Positions 1 to 9,439 of a stretch of DNA of 64,000 nt are shown here, in pieces. A program made the translations under genes and the position numbers. Under the pieces are notes generated by a model. That model made no database searches, was not told the DNA's origin, and saw nothing but the letters and a program-made list of their open reading frames with translations. The stretch comes from Mesoterricola silvestris (GTDB lineage Bacteria; Acidobacteriota; Holophagae; Holophagales; Holophagaceae): positions 4,014,001 through 4,078,000 of the forward strand of contig NZ_AP027080.1 in the NCBI RefSeq assembly GCF_030295405.1, read 5' to 3'. Numbering within the stretch: the stretch's first letter is position 1; every line of letters starts with the position of its first letter.

Positions 1-3000
1 TATTCGGGGCGAAGGCGGCGGTGACCGAAAGATTGGCGGCCACAGAGCCATCCGTGCGGCTGGCGGTGAGCAGGCCGTCGCTCCACTGGGTGAAGTGGTA
101 GCCGGCATCCGGGACGGCGGTGACCAGGGTGCCGGTGCCGCCCAGGGTCACGGACTGGGGCGTGGTGCCCGTGAGGGTGCCGTGGGCGCCGGCGGTGTAG
201 GCCAGGGTGAAGGTGTTCGCGGCGAAGGTTGCGGTGACGGACAGGTTGGCGGCCACAGAGCCATCCGTGCGGCTGGCGGTGAGCAGGCCGTCGCTCCACT
301 GGGTGAAGTGGTAGCCGGCGTCCGGGACGGCGGTGACCGGGGTGCCGGTGCCGCCCAGGGCCACGGTCTGGGGCGTGGTGCCCGTGAGGGTGCCGTGGGC
401 GCCGGCGGTGTAGGCCAGGGTGAAGGTGTTCGCGGCAAAGGATGCGGTGACGGACAGGTTGGCGGCCACGGAGCCATCCGTGCGGGTGGCGGTGAGCAGG
501 CCGTCGCTCCACTGGGTGAAGTGGTAGCCGGCATCCGGGACGGCGGTGACCGGGGTGCCGGTTCCACCCAGGGCCACGGTCTGGGGCGTGGTTCCCGTGA
601 GGGTGCCGTGGGCGCCGGCGGTGTAGGCCAGGGTGAAGGTGTTCGCGGCGAAGGTTGCGGTGACCGAAAGGCTGGCCGCCACGGAACCATCCGTGCGGCT
701 GGCGGTGAGCAGGCCGTCGCTCCACTGGGTGAAGTGGTAGCCGGCATCCGGGACGGCGGTGACCGGGGTGCCGGTGCCGCCCAGGGTCACGGTCTGGGGC
801 GTGGTTCCCGTGAGGGTGCCGTGGGCGCCGGCGGTGTAGGCCAGGGTGAAGGTGTTCGCGGCGAAGGATGCGGTGACGGACAGGTTGGCGGCCACGGAGC
901 CATCCGTGCGGGTGGCGGTGAGCAGGCCGTCGCTCCACTGGATGAACTGATAGCCGGCATCCGGGACGGCGGTGACCGGGGTGCCGCTGCCGCCCAGGGT
1001 CACGGTCTGGGGCGTGGTGCCCGCGAGGGTGCCGTGGGCGCCCGCGGTGTAGGCGAGGGTATAGGCATCGGGGGCGAAGGTGGCGAGGATCGTGTGGTTC
1101 GCGGCGACGGCCGGGAAGGTGTAGGTGGCGGGGGTCCCCGCGGAGGATCCGTCCACGGTGACGTCCGCCAGGTGGTAGCCCGCCACGGGGGTGAAGGTGA
1201 AGGTGGCGTCCGCGCCCTGGGCCACGGCCTGGCTCCCGCTGGGCGCGATGCTCCCGCCGCCGGCGGCGCTGGCGTCGAGGGTGAAATAGGTGCCCGCGGC
1301 CAGGAGGGTCACGTCCTCGGCGGTGGTGAGCAGGGGATCGAAGACGCTCACGGGGGTGCCGCTGGTGGTGGTGGCGGAAACCTCGTCCTGGTAGGTCTGG
1401 GCCCCCAGGCCCGCGGCGATGGCCGCGCGGAACGTGATCGTCACGGTCGCCCCGGGGGCGATGGAGAACCCGGCCCAGGCGGGAGCCTGGTCCCCCGGCA
1501 CCGGGGAGGTGGCGGGCACGGCCCCGGCGACGCCGGTGGTGGACAGGTAGGTGAATCCGGAGGGGAGGGTGTCCAGCACCTGCACGCCCGTGGCCGTGGA
1601 AGCCCCGGTGTTCTCCACCGTGATGACGTAGGTGGCGGTGTCGCTTCCGGTGAGGATCACCGTGGGGGTCGTGGTGCGGAGGCCCAGGCGCAGGCCCCCC
1701 ACGCCGGTGGTAAAGGAGGAGGTGGCCGTGGCGGCCGAGGTGGCCGCGAGGCCCGCGGTGTCGGTGGCATTGCCCACGGCGGCGGGGAAGATCGTCACCT
1801 GGGCCGAGCTGGCGGCTTCCGCAGCCAGGGTGCCCAGGTTCCAGGTCACGGTTCCGGGAACGGCGCTGTACGTGCCCCCGGTGGAGGCCACGTACAGCGC
1901 CCCCGCCGGCAGCGTGTCCACCAGGGTGGCCGAGGCGGCGTCGGAGGTCCCGGAATTGGCGTAGCGCAGGGTGTAGGTGAGGCTTCCGATCACGGGGTCG
2001 CCGGAGGCGACGTTCACCGCGGGGTTCACGTTCAGGGTGGACCCCGAGATGGCGGTGATGCGGGTGGTCTGCCCCCCGACGCGCACGTACTGGTTCACGA
2101 TGAAGGGCGAGGCGTCGTCCACCTGGAGGGTGGGGGTCCCGCTGGCGCCGGCCGTGGCCACGGCGCCCGGGTAGGGCGAGGTGGCGGGACCCTCCTTCAC
2201 GACGCCGAGGGTGGCCTGGGCGCTGACGGTGCCCGTGGCGGACGCGGTCTTGGTGGCGGTGTTGGAGGCGGTGGCGGTGCCGGTTCCGGACAGGGGGGTG
2301 CTGCCCGCGGGCATGGGCTTCGGGATGCGGAAGGTGTAGCCGAGGGTCAGGCTGGTGCCGGGCGCGAGGGTGCCCACGGTGAAGACGGCGCGGTTGCCCG
2401 TGGCATCGAACCAGGCCGCATCGTCCCCGGAGGCGTCGGTCTGGGGGGCGCCCGCGAACGCGAGGGAGCCGGGGACGAAGCCGGTGCTGGCGGGCACGGC
2501 GTCGGCGACCTGGACGCCGGTGGCGTCGGCGCCGCCGTCGTTGGTGACCGTCAGGGTGCATGCGACGGCATCCCCGGGGGCCCAGGGGCCCGCCGGAACG
2601 AAGGCCTTGGCCAGTCGCAGATTGGGCAGGGGATTGAGGGTGACGTTCACCGTGTTGCTGGAGCGGGATCCGGCCGTCTGGGCATCGGACACCGTGGCCG
2701 CGTTGCCCAGGACGGTCTGCGTCGCAGGGAAGGTCCCGGAGGCGCCGGCCTTCATCTGGAAGGCCACCTGGGCGGAGGCGCCCGCGGCCAGGGCTCCCAG
2801 GTTGAGGGAAAGGGTCCCCCCCGAGACGGAATCCGCGGCGGCGGCGCCGTTGACCGTGGTGCTCCCGGCCAGGTAGGTGTAATAGGACTGCACGGGCAGC
2901 ACATCGGTCAGGGTCACGCCCGAGGCCGCGCCGGTGCCGCCGTTGAGGGCGGTGAGCGTGTAGGTGACGATCTCGCCGGGGCCCGCCAGGGCCTTGTCGG

Positions 3001-6000
3001 CGGAGGCCGCGACGGTCACGGCGGGACGGAGGACCGTGGTGGTGGTGGAATCCGACGTGGCCAGGGTCTGGAGGCTGGAGAGGCTGGCGGTGTTCACCAG
3101 GGAGGTGATGCCCGCGGCCAGGGGGCTGTTCACGGCGGCGTTCACGACGAGGGAGCCCGTGCCGCTTCCGGCCACGGTCCCCGCGGCCTGGCCCGTGGAA
3201 TTCACGGCGAAGGTGTACACCTGGCCCGAAACCGAGACCGGGGTGGCGCCCGCGCCGTTCAGGGTCGCGCTGGTGAAGGTGACGCCCGCGGGAAGGGTCT
3301 CCACCACCTGGGCGGAGGTGGCCGAGGTCTGGCCGGTGTTGGAGAAGAGGATCGTGTACTGGAGCGCGGTTCCGGGGTTGGCGGTGAGCAGGTTCACCTG
3401 ATTGTCGATGACCAGGTTGGCCGGAGCGGTGTAGCAGAAGTACCCGTTGGACACGGCCAGCACCGTGCCGCCGCTGATGGGGTTGGGCGCGGTGCCGCCG
3501 AACTGCAGGTAGATGTCGTCGGTCTTGCCGGCGGTCTTTTCCGCGAATTCGAAGAGCCACAGGAACCGGTGTCCCTTCTGGAGGGTCCCGGACAGCGGCA
3601 CATTGAAGGTGAGCTGGCCCTTGGAGGCGCCCGTGAGGGTGAAGACCGTGGGGGTGGAAAGGGAGGCGCGGGCGCCGGTGCTCTCGTTGTAGTCCAGGAC
3701 GCTGGCCCGCACGTACACGGTGTTCCCGTTGGCGCGATCCACCCAGAAGTTGGTGGTGAGGGTGCCGGTGAGGGAGATGTCGCTGGAGGTGGCCGGCGCG
3801 TAGAAGCCCAGGTTGAGGGCGGGGTCGTAGGCGGTGGTGGAGACGGTGCGCTTCACGGCGAGGCCGGTGTCCGAGGCCACGGGGGAGACGGTGGAGGTCA
3901 GGTACTGGCTGCCGTCGAAGCCCACGTTGCCAACGGTGGTCTGGAAGTAGTAGTTGTTGCAGACGCTCCCCGTCTGGTTCACGCCCAGGAGGAAATTGTT
4001 GGACACCGGGGCCACGCCGCTGGCGGCCAGGGAGGCCGTGTCGGTGAGGGGGTTGGCGCCCGCGTAGCCCGAGGGGATGGCGAGGGTCACGGTCACGGAG
4101 CCGGTGGCGTTGGCGGCCAGGTCGGGCAGGTTCCAGGTGACGGTGCCTCCGCCGCCGGTGCCGCCGTCGCTGGCCGACACGAAGGAGAGGCCCGCAGGGA
4201 TGGGGTTCGTGAGCACCAGGCCCGTGGCCGTGGCGTTGCCCGTATTGGCGTAGGAAAGGGTGAAGGTCACGGTGGAATTGGCCGGGACCGTGGCCGGGGA
4301 GGTCGATACCTGCACGGAGAGCACGGGGCGCGAGGCCGTGACGAAGACGCTGGCCGCGGCCGTGGCGGGCGAGGCTTCCACCGACGTGAGCGTCGCGGTG
4401 CTGGTGAGGGGGATGGCGGCGCCGGAGGGGAAGGGCGAATCCACCGTCGTCACCAGCGTCACCGCGTCCGGGCCTTCCCCGGCGGGGACGGCGCCCAGAT
4501 TCCAGGTGACGGTGCGGGTGCCGGAGGCATAGACGCCCCCGCCCGAGGCGGACACGAAGGTCAGGCCCGTGGGCAGCACGTCCGCGAGCACCGCGCCCGT
4601 GACGTTGACGGGCGAGGGATTGGCGTAGGCCAGGGTGTAGGTCACCGTGTCCCCCGGCAGGGCGGCGGTGACGGAGGCGGTCTTCTGCAGGGCGAGGGCC
4701 GGCGCGCCCACCGACACCTGGGCGAGGCCCGTCACCAGACTCCCGGTGGAAGCCAGGACGGTGGCCCCGTCGGAATAGGTGCCCGAGGCCGCGGGGGCCG
4801 TGGCGGTGAAACTGAAGGCGCGGGTTCCCCCCGCCGGCACCGGAGCGGCCGCGAAGGTCCAGGAAAGGAGGCCCGAGGCCCCCCCGGAAGGCGAGGTCGC
4901 CGGAGCGCCCAGGCTCCCGCCGCCGGTGGAAACGTAGGCGAACCCCGCGGGCAGGGCGTCCGTGATGCCGGTGACGGTGAGGGCGGCGGCGGAGGTGTTG
5001 GTGACGGTGACGGTGAAGACGACGGGGGCGCCCGCGGTGACGGGGCCCGTGGCGGAGCTGGAGAGGGTGGCGTAGGGGGGCGGCGCGCCGCAGGTGTTGG
5101 TGAAGAGCGCGGTGAGGGGCCCGGGGGAGGCGGGATTGGCGAAGTCCTGGCCCGAGGCGTCCCCGGCCGTGAACCAGCTGAAGGTGCTGTTGCCGGAGGC
5201 GTCGGTGGCCTTGACGCCCACCAGGTAGCGGCCCTGGGGGAGCGTCGTGGTGTCCCAGGTGGCGGTCCAGGTGCCGATGGGGCTGTTGGCGGTGGTGGCG
5301 GTGCCCACGGGAACCCAGGGGTTGCCGTCATTGGCCAGGCCGTCGCCGTTGGCGTCGGCATAGGAATAGAACTGGACCGACGTGATGCTGGTGGCGCAGG
5401 CGCCGCTGGCGCAGGTGATGGCGCCGGTCACCGAGGCGGTGAGGGTCGCGGGGCCGCAGCCGCCGACGCCCACGGACTGCACCACGGGCTGGGGCGCGGC
5501 CGCCCCGCCCCCCAGGGAGATGGAATCGCCGAAGGGGGCGGGCTGGGTGGGATCGGCCAGGTAGACGTAGTCCCCGGAGGTGACCACGTCCTTCTGGAAC
5601 GGATTGTTGAGGCTGTTGGAGGTGGCGAAGACGAAGGCCATGGGGGTGGACGGGGTGACCTTGGGCCCGCCCACGGCGGTGGCGTCCAGCATGGCCAGGG
5701 GCACCTGGAAGTCCAGGTAGTACTCGGAGGTGGAACCCGGCACCAGGGAGCTGCGGGTCATGCCGTAGTCCCAGACCGTCTCCGCGCTGCCGTTGGGCCA
5801 GGTGGAATCGGGGCTGTTGGTGCCGTGGAAATTCTGGATGGGTCCGCCGCCGTCGGAGGCCACGAAGGCCGAGGCGAACTGGTTCACCAGGTAGATGCCC
5901 GTGCCCGCCGTGGCGTAGTCCAGGGACTGGCTGAGGGTGGGGCTGTAGATGACGGAGACCCGGTCCACGGGGGTTCCGGGCCCTCCGGAGGAGCCGTTGA

Positions 6001-6457
6001 GCTGCACGGCGAAATCCCGGAAGCCGTCGCCGTTGATGTCGATGAGCACGGACCACAGGGCGGATTTCCAGGGGTCGGTGGTGCTGGCGCTGCCCGCGCT
6101 GGGGCCCGTGGCGTAGGTGTTGGGCTGGGCGGCCAGGCGGAAGCGGTAGAAGACCACCTGGCTGGCCCCGTCGTAGTACCAGAAGACGCTGGGCTGGGAC
6201 TTGTCCGGGGCGCCGGAGCTGACGTTCACGTAGCTCTGGGGCGAGGTGCCGCCGTTGCTGGGGTCGGCGGTGGCGGGGTCGGTGAGCGAGGACCCTTTGC
6301 TGGTGTAGGTGCGCCAGGCGCCGGAGGCGGGCCAGGCCACGGGCTTCTGGCCCGCGGGGGCGGAGGCGTAGTTCGGCCAGGCCCCGGGGGCGGGCCAGGT
6401 GGCGCCCAGGACCGGGAGGGCCAGGAGGGAACCCAGGAGCAGGGTGCGCAGGTTCAT
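1..6457 (-). CDS. Giant secreted DUF11 / InlB-repeat surface protein (3' end outside window)
   Basis: About 2152 codons are visible and the gene continues past the left edge. The start is an ATG at 6457 that overlaps the stop of the upstream lipoprotein gene (ATGA). An N-terminal signal peptide (MNLRTLLLGSLLALPVLGA) is followed by an N-terminal region of about 400 residues of no recognised family. Then come about eight DUF11-type modules, recognisable by recurring phrases such as YTLAYANPSPVNVTGAVL and DTLPAGALYV. The visible end has divergent InlB-B (Flg_new_2) modules with the motif GYHFTQWSDG. The last modules are near-identical 71-residue tandem copies. The family is known from cell-surface and adhesin-like proteins, so an extracellular adhesive or structural role is an inference. 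No catalytic motif is seen. It is probably co-transcribed with the two genes upstream. Confidence 0.85.
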   Translation of the reverse strand, partial: MNLRTLLLGSLLALPVLGATWPAPGAWPNYASAPAGQKPVAWPASGAWRTYTSKGSSLTDPATADPSNGGTSPQSYVNVSSGAPDKSQPSVFWYYDGASQVVFYRFRLAAQPNTYATGPSAGSASTTDPWKSALWSVLIDINGDGFRDFAVQLNGSSGGPGTPVDRVSVIYSPTLSQSLDYATAGTGIYLVNQFASAFVASDGGGPIQNFHGTNSPDSTWPNGSAETVWDYGMTRSSLVPGSTSEYYLDFQVPLAMLDATAVGGPKVTPSTPMAFVFATSNSLNNPFQKDVVTSGDYVYLADPTQPAPFGDSISLGGGAAAPQPVVQSVGVGGCGPATLTASVTGAITCASGACATSITSVQFYSYADANGDGLANDGNPWVPVGTATTANSPIGTWTATWDTTTLPQGRYLVGVKATDASGNSTFSWFTAGDASGQDFANPASPGPLTALFTNTCGAPPPYATLSSSATGPVTAGAPVVFTVTVTNTSAAALTVTGITDALPAGFAYVSTGGGSLGAPATSPSGGASGLLSWTFAAAPVPAGGTRAFSFTATAPAASGTYSDGATVLASTGSLVTGLAQVSVGAPALALQKTASVTAALPGDTVTYTLAYANPSPVNVTGAVLADVLPTGLTFVSASGGGVYASGTRTVTWNLGAVPAGEGPDAVTLVTTVDSPFPSGAAIPLTSTATLTSVEASPATAAASVFVTASRPVLSVQVSTSPATVPANSTVTFTLSYANTGNATATGLVLTNPIPAGLSFVSASDGGTGGGGTVTWNLPDLAANATGSVTVTLAIPSGYAGANPLTDTASLAASGVAPVSNNFLLGVNQTGSVCNNYYFQTTVGNVGFDGSQYLTSTVSPVASDTGLAVKRTVSTTAYDPALNLGFYAPATSSDISLTGTLTTNFWVDRANGNTVYVRASVLDYNESTGARASLSTPTVFTLTGASKGQLTFNVPLSGTLQKGHRFLWLFEFAEKTAGKTDDIYLQFGGTAPNPISGGTVLAVSNGYFCYTAPANLVIDNQVNLLTANPGTALQYTILFSNTGQTSATSAQVVETLPAGVTFTSATLNGAGATPVSVSGQVYTFAVNSTGQAAGTVAGSGTGSLVVNAAVNSPLAAGITSLVNTASLSSLQTLATSDSTTTTVLRPAVTVAASADKALAGPGEIVTYTLTALNGGTGAASGVTLTDVLPVQSYYTYLAGSTTVNGAAAADSVSGGTLSLNLGALAAGASAQVAFQMKAGASGTFPATQTVLGNAATVSDAQTAGSRSSNTVNVTLNPLPNLRLAKAFVPAGPWAPGDAVACTLTVTNDGGADATGVQVADAVPASTGFVPGSLAFAGAPQTDASGDDAAWFDATGNRAVFTVGTLAPGTSLTLGYTFRIPKPMPAGSTPLSGTGTATASNTATKTASATGTVSAQATLGVVKEGPATSPYPGAVATAGASGTPTLQVDDASPFIVNQYVRVGGQTTRITAISGSTLNVNPAVNVASGDPVIGSLTYTLRYANSGTSDAASATLVDTLPAGALYVASTGGTYSAVPGTVTWNLGTLAAEAASSAQVTIFPAAVGNATDTAGLAATSAATATSSFTTGVGGLRLGLRTTTPTVILTGSDTATYVITVENTGASTATGVQVLDTLPSGFTYLSTTGVAGAVPATSPVPGDQAPAWAGFSIAPGATVTITFRAAIAAGLGAQTYQDEVSATTTSGTPVSVFDPLLTTAEDVTLLAAGTYFTLDASAAGGGSIAPSGSQAVAQGADATFTFTPVAGYHLADVTVDGSSAGTPATYTFPAVAANHTILATFAPDAYTLAYTAGAHGTLAGTTPQTVTLGGSGTPVTAVPDAGYQFIQWSDGLLTATRTDGSVAANLSVTASFAANTFTLAYTAGAHGTLTGTTPQTVTLGGTGTPVTAVPDAGYHFTQWSDGLLTASRTDGSVAASLSVTATFAANTFTLAYTAGAHGTLTGTTPQTVALGGTGTPVTAVPDAGYHFTQWSDGLLTATRTDGSVAANLSVTASFAANTFTLAYTAGAHGTLTGTTPQTVALGGTGTPVTAVPDAGYHFTQWSDGLLTASRTDGSVAANLSVTATFAANTFTLAYTAGAHGTLTGTTPQSVTLGGTGTLVTAVPDAGYHFTQWSDGLLTASRTDGSVAANLSVTAAFAPN
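20..1084 (-). repeat. Five 213-bp tandem repeats coding 71-aa InlB-type modules
   Basis: Nearly identical units begin at about 20, 233, 446, 659 and 872, an exact 213-bp (71-codon) period. They differ by a few substitutions, for example aag/aga and gag/gaa. The array lies inside the giant surface protein gene and continues toward or past the window edge. A more divergent module occupies about 1085-1290. Confidence 0.9.
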
Positions 6458-8280
6458 CGGGCCACCTCCACGTTGACGGTCGCCATGGCCCAGCCGCCGC
6501 TGTTTTCGGCGGCCAGGGCGAACCCGGTGCTGGCGGACACCTGGACCGTGAGGGTCCGGATCGCGGTCACGTCCCCCAGGCCCTGGTCGAACCGGACGCG
6601 GTCGGCGCCGTCCACCCGCCAGGTCAGGGTCACCTTCCCGCCGCCCGCGGGGAGGGAGGCCGGGGAGGCCTGCAGGTCCCAGATGACCGGGGCCGCGCAC
6701 AGGGGCCGCGCGACCCGGAACCCCACGGTGCGCAGCCGCTCCGTCTGGACCCGGGTGAACCGCGCCGAGGAGCGCAGGTGGCGGAGGCCGTCGTTCCAGG
6801 AACTGCCCCGCAGCGTGCGGGAAGGGGTGGCGAGGCCCAGCACCGCCTGGCCCCCGGCGGGGGCGCCCAGGTATTCGGGCTGGTAGCTGTCCGCCACCCA
6901 TTCCATGGCGTCGCCGGCCATGTCCGAAAGGTTCCAGGCGTTGGGCGTTAGGGTGGCCACGGGCCACGCCACCAGGGCGGCGTTGGCGTCGAACCAGGCC
7001 AGGGGCGCGGCCTGGGCGCCCGAGGCTTCATCCCCCCAGGGGAACCGGGTGGTGGTGCCGGCCCGGCAGGCGTACTCCCATTCCGCCTCGGAGGGCAGCC
7101 GGTAGAGGCTCCACCCAAGGCGGTCGTTGAGCCGGCCCAGGTACTCCTGGGCGTCCTGCCAGGAGACCTGTTCCACGGGGCGGGTGGGGCTGGCGCCGAA
7201 CCGGCTGCAGGCGGCCCCATCCTGGAAGAAGGACGGGTTGTCGCCCATGATGGCCTGCCACTGGGCCTGGGTGACCTTGGTGCGGGAGAGCCAGAACCCC
7301 TGGGCGAACGCCACCGCATGGGCGGGGCGCTCATTGTCCTGGGCGTCGGCGTCATCGGCGGAGGCGCCCATGGAGAAGGTGCCCGGGGGGCAGTAGACCA
7401 TCTGCAGGCCCGTGGCGGGATCCAGCCAGAGGGTGCCCGGCGCGGGGTCCTGGGGCGGGCAGGGATCCCCCACCAGCACCGTGGCCTGGGCCGTGACGCT
7501 GGCCCCGGCCTCGTTGAACACCGTGAGGGTGAAATCCGTGGTCTGGAGCGGGCTCACGGGGATGCTGCCCCCGTCGGTGATGGGCAGATGTCCCGGTTCC
7601 ACCACGCCGCGGGTGCCCCGGAAGCTGGCGTAGAGGGCGGTGGAGGCGCCGGGGCGCACCAGGACCGGAAGCCCCGTGAAGCGGGTGATGGCGGGGGCGG
7701 CGACCACCTGGATGGGCCAGGTGTGGTCCGTGGACACCTGGAGCGCGTTGGTGACGGTGCAGCTCACGACGATCTGGCCCGGAGCCAGGGGCACGAAGGT
7801 GATCTGCCGGGTGCCTTCGCCGGCGGTGATGGTGCCGCCCTGCAGCGTCCACGCGTAGCTGCTTCCGGGCTGGTCCGGCACGGAGGCCGTGAGCGCCGGG
7901 GCGGCGACGTCGGCCACGGCGGGGGAGGTGATGGTGGAATCCGGCACCGGCAGGGTCTGGAGGGGGGTGGTCCCCACGTACCGGGTGTCCCGGTCCCAGG
8001 TGGCCACCACCACGCCCGTGCCGGGGGCCGTGGAGGTGAAGACCCCGTCGGCCGAGAAGGTGCCCAGGCCCGCGGGCACCACGGTCCAGCGGAAGCCGCC
8101 GCCCAGGCTGAGCTGGGCCGAAAAGGCCAGCGTGCCGCCCACGGTGACCCGGGCCGGGCCGGGGGTGATGGTGATGGCGGCATTGACGCCCGGGGCGTCG
8201 GCGCCGTTGGATTTCTGTCCGCCGCACCCGGCCAGGGCCCACAGGGCGAGCGCGCACAAGGTCATGCGAAGAGGGTTCAC
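6454..8280 (-). CDS. Lipoprotein with Ig-like modules and a C-terminal FGE-sulfatase (SUMF1-like) domain
   Basis: 608 residues. The signal peptide ends in the lipobox LAGC (Cys19), so this is probably an envelope lipoprotein. Residues of about 35-280 look like repeated Ig/PKD-type beta modules. About 285-530 is a formylglycine-generating-enzyme-fold domain, with PPGTFSMG, NERPAHAV, RLPSEAEWEYACRAG, WNLSDMAGDAMEWVADSY and a final GFRVARP. A short beta module follows. The paired catalytic cysteines of true FGE enzymes are not seen near the C-terminal RSSARF stretch, so a binding or structural role is more likely than sulfatase activation. It overlaps the downstream giant gene by ATGA and starts 18 bp after the barrel gene's remnant, which suggests one three-gene operon. 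Confidence 0.85.
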   Translation of the reverse strand: MNPLRMTLCALALWALAGCGGQKSNGADAPGVNAAITITPGPARVTVGGTLAFSAQLSLGGGFRWTVVPAGLGTFSADGVFTSTAPGTGVVVATWDRDTRYVGTTPLQTLPVPDSTITSPAVADVAAPALTASVPDQPGSSYAWTLQGGTITAGEGTRQITFVPLAPGQIVVSCTVTNALQVSTDHTWPIQVVAAPAITRFTGLPVLVRPGASTALYASFRGTRGVVEPGHLPITDGGSIPVSPLQTTDFTLTVFNEAGASVTAQATVLVGDPCPPQDPAPGTLWLDPATGLQMVYCPPGTFSMGASADDADAQDNERPAHAVAFAQGFWLSRTKVTQAQWQAIMGDNPSFFQDGAACSRFGASPTRPVEQVSWQDAQEYLGRLNDRLGWSLYRLPSEAEWEYACRAGTTTRFPWGDEASGAQAAPLAWFDANAALVAWPVATLTPNAWNLSDMAGDAMEWVADSYQPEYLGAPAGGQAVLGLATPSRTLRGSSWNDGLRHLRSSARFTRVQTERLRTVGFRVARPLCAAPVIWDLQASPASLPAGGGKVTLTWRVDGADRVRFDQGLGDVTAIRTLTVQVSASTGFALAAENSGGWAMATVNVEVAR

Positions 8281-8298
8281 GTCGGCTCCAGGTGGGGG

Positions 8299-8439
8299 TC
8301 AGAAGGTCCAGGCCAGGCCCAGGTGCCACAGGTTCACGCGTTCGCCTTCCCACCCGTAGGGGCAGGTGAGTATGCGGGCCTGGGCGTGGAGGCGGGGCGT
8401 CAGTGCGTAGTCGGCGCCGAGGGTCAGCCCCAGGCGGGT
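8299..8439 (-). pseudogene. Orphaned C-terminal strands of the outer-membrane barrel protein after an in-frame TAG
   Basis: Directly downstream of the TAG at 8440-8442 the same frame stays open for 46 codons to a TGA at 8299-8301. It encodes TRLGLTLGADYALTPRLHAQ and ends LWHLGLAWTF. Alternating beta strands and a terminal phenylalanine are the classic end of an outer-membrane barrel, the signal read by the BAM machinery. This is therefore the natural 3' end of the 8440-8913 gene. A CAG-to-TAG change (Gln to stop) would explain it. A sequencing error is the alternative. Confidence 0.75.
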
Positions 8440-8913
8440 CTAGGCGGGGCGGCTGGCCTCCACCACGGTGCCCGCGCCCGGGATGTCCAGGGTGCTGGTG
8501 GAATCCACGGTCCAGCGCACGGCGGCGACCCCGCCCCCGGCCCTGAGCCGGGCCAGGCCGAAGGGGTGCCCGAACAGGTATTCGGCGCCCAGGGACCAGC
8601 CCTGGACCCGGGTGTCCAGCCGGCGGGTCCAGGCCACGCCGGCGGTGGAACCGGTTCCGGTGCGGTGGGCGGCGGAGAAGAACAGGCCGTCCAGCCGGAA
8701 CCGCACCTGGTCGTCCTCCCGGACCGGGCGCTGGGCGAAGCCGCCCAGGTCCAGGGAGGGGTTGCCGCGGGTGGTGTCCTTGAGGTCGCCCGAGGCCGCG
8801 CCGAGGCTCCCCTGGACGCCAAAGCGCCAGTCCCGGCCCTCGGCCCGGGCCGGAAGGCACACAAACGCACACAGAACCGCCGTCAAGCAGGCCGCTCGAT
8901 CCATACCCCTCAT
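8440..8913 (-). CDS. Outer-membrane beta-barrel protein, truncated by an in-frame TAG
   Basis: 157 residues before the TAG. A signal peptide (CLTAVLCAFVCLPARA) is followed by alternating beta-strand sequence such as VRFRLDGLFFSA, WSLGAEYLFG and ARLRAGGGVAAVRW, typical of a small outer-membrane barrel. A second possible start is the ATG at 8904. Without the last strands (see 8299-8439) the product should not insert properly, so the gene is either recently inactivated or mis-sequenced. It is the first gene of the operon that continues with the FGE-like lipoprotein and the giant secreted protein. It may have been the export or anchoring partner of that system, which is an inference. Confidence 0.65.
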   Translation of the reverse strand: MRGMDRAACLTAVLCAFVCLPARAEGRDWRFGVQGSLGAASGDLKDTTRGNPSLDLGGFAQRPVREDDQVRFRLDGLFFSAAHRTGTGSTAGVAWTRRLDTRVQGWSLGAEYLFGHPFGLARLRAGGGVAAVRWTVDSTSTLDIPGAGTVVEASRPA

Positions 8914-9034
8914 CCCCCAGAGGGGCGTTCGGCCCCTTCCCTGATTTTCGACAAACCAAGGCAGGGGATGAAGGAAAACCGTCTAGTGTTCTTTACTTAT
9001 GGAACATGAAGGCCTTTATAGTCAATACTTAGAC

Positions 9035-9439
9035 TCATATTTCCGAATCATTAACGGACAATTGGGTCAGGAGCCGCTTGAGGGCGGCGCGCACTTTCGC
9101 CAGTTCCGGGGCCCGGGGCGCGGTCTGGACGTGGGGTTTCCGCGGGGGCCTGGGGGACGGGGGGGGCGCCGCGGCGGGCTCGTCCAGGCCCAGGTCCAGG
9201 CCCCGGGCCAGCTGGCCGGTGAGGAGGAGTTCCCGGCAGTCGCTGACGGTGAGGCCCTCCTGGAGCCAGCCGTGGATGCGCTGGAGGCGGTCCAGTTCGT
9301 CCACGTGGTAGTAGCGCAGGTTGCCGCGGCTGCGCCGGGGCTGGATCTCGGGGATGATCATCTCCCAGTACCGGAGGTCCTTGGGACTCACTCCGATCCT
9401 GCGGGCGGCTTCGCCGATCTTCATCCAGACCCGTTCCAT
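9035..9439 (-). CDS. MerR-type transcriptional regulator
   Basis: 134 residues. Residues of about 6-70 form a MerR winged-helix domain: MKIGEAARRIGVSPKDLRYW, then NLRYYHVDELDRLQRIHGWL and a GLTVSDCRELL segment. The remainder is a Pro/Ala-rich linker (AAAPPPSPRPPRKP) and a short helix (VRAALKRLLTQL), with no cysteine-based metal site. The ATG at 9439 overlaps the TGA of the upstream sigma-54 activator as TGATG, so the two are translationally coupled. An internal ATG (MKIGEA) six codons in is an alternative start. The ligand is unknown. Confidence 0.85.
   Translation of the reverse strand: MERVWMKIGEAARRIGVSPKDLRYWEMIIPEIQPRRSRGNLRYYHVDELDRLQRIHGWLQEGLTVSDCRELLLTGQLARGLDLGLDEPAAAPPPSPRPPRKPHVQTAPRAPELAKVRAALKRLLTQLSVNDSEI

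Noticed and set aside
20-1084. CRISPR-like array
   Set aside because: The repeats are contiguous 213-bp coding units without spacers, in frame with the protein modules.
95-6886. A very long open frame on the plus strand, and many shorter ones elsewhere opposite real genes
   Set aside because: The plus-strand translation is Gly/Arg/Ala-rich with no domains. The minus strand codes DUF11 and InlB modules with a signal peptide and a coupled start. GC-rich codon use leaves the antisense frame open by chance.
6454-8280. Active formylglycine-generating enzyme
   Set aside because: The catalytic Cys pair expected near the C-terminal motif is not seen and no sulfatase gene is nearby.
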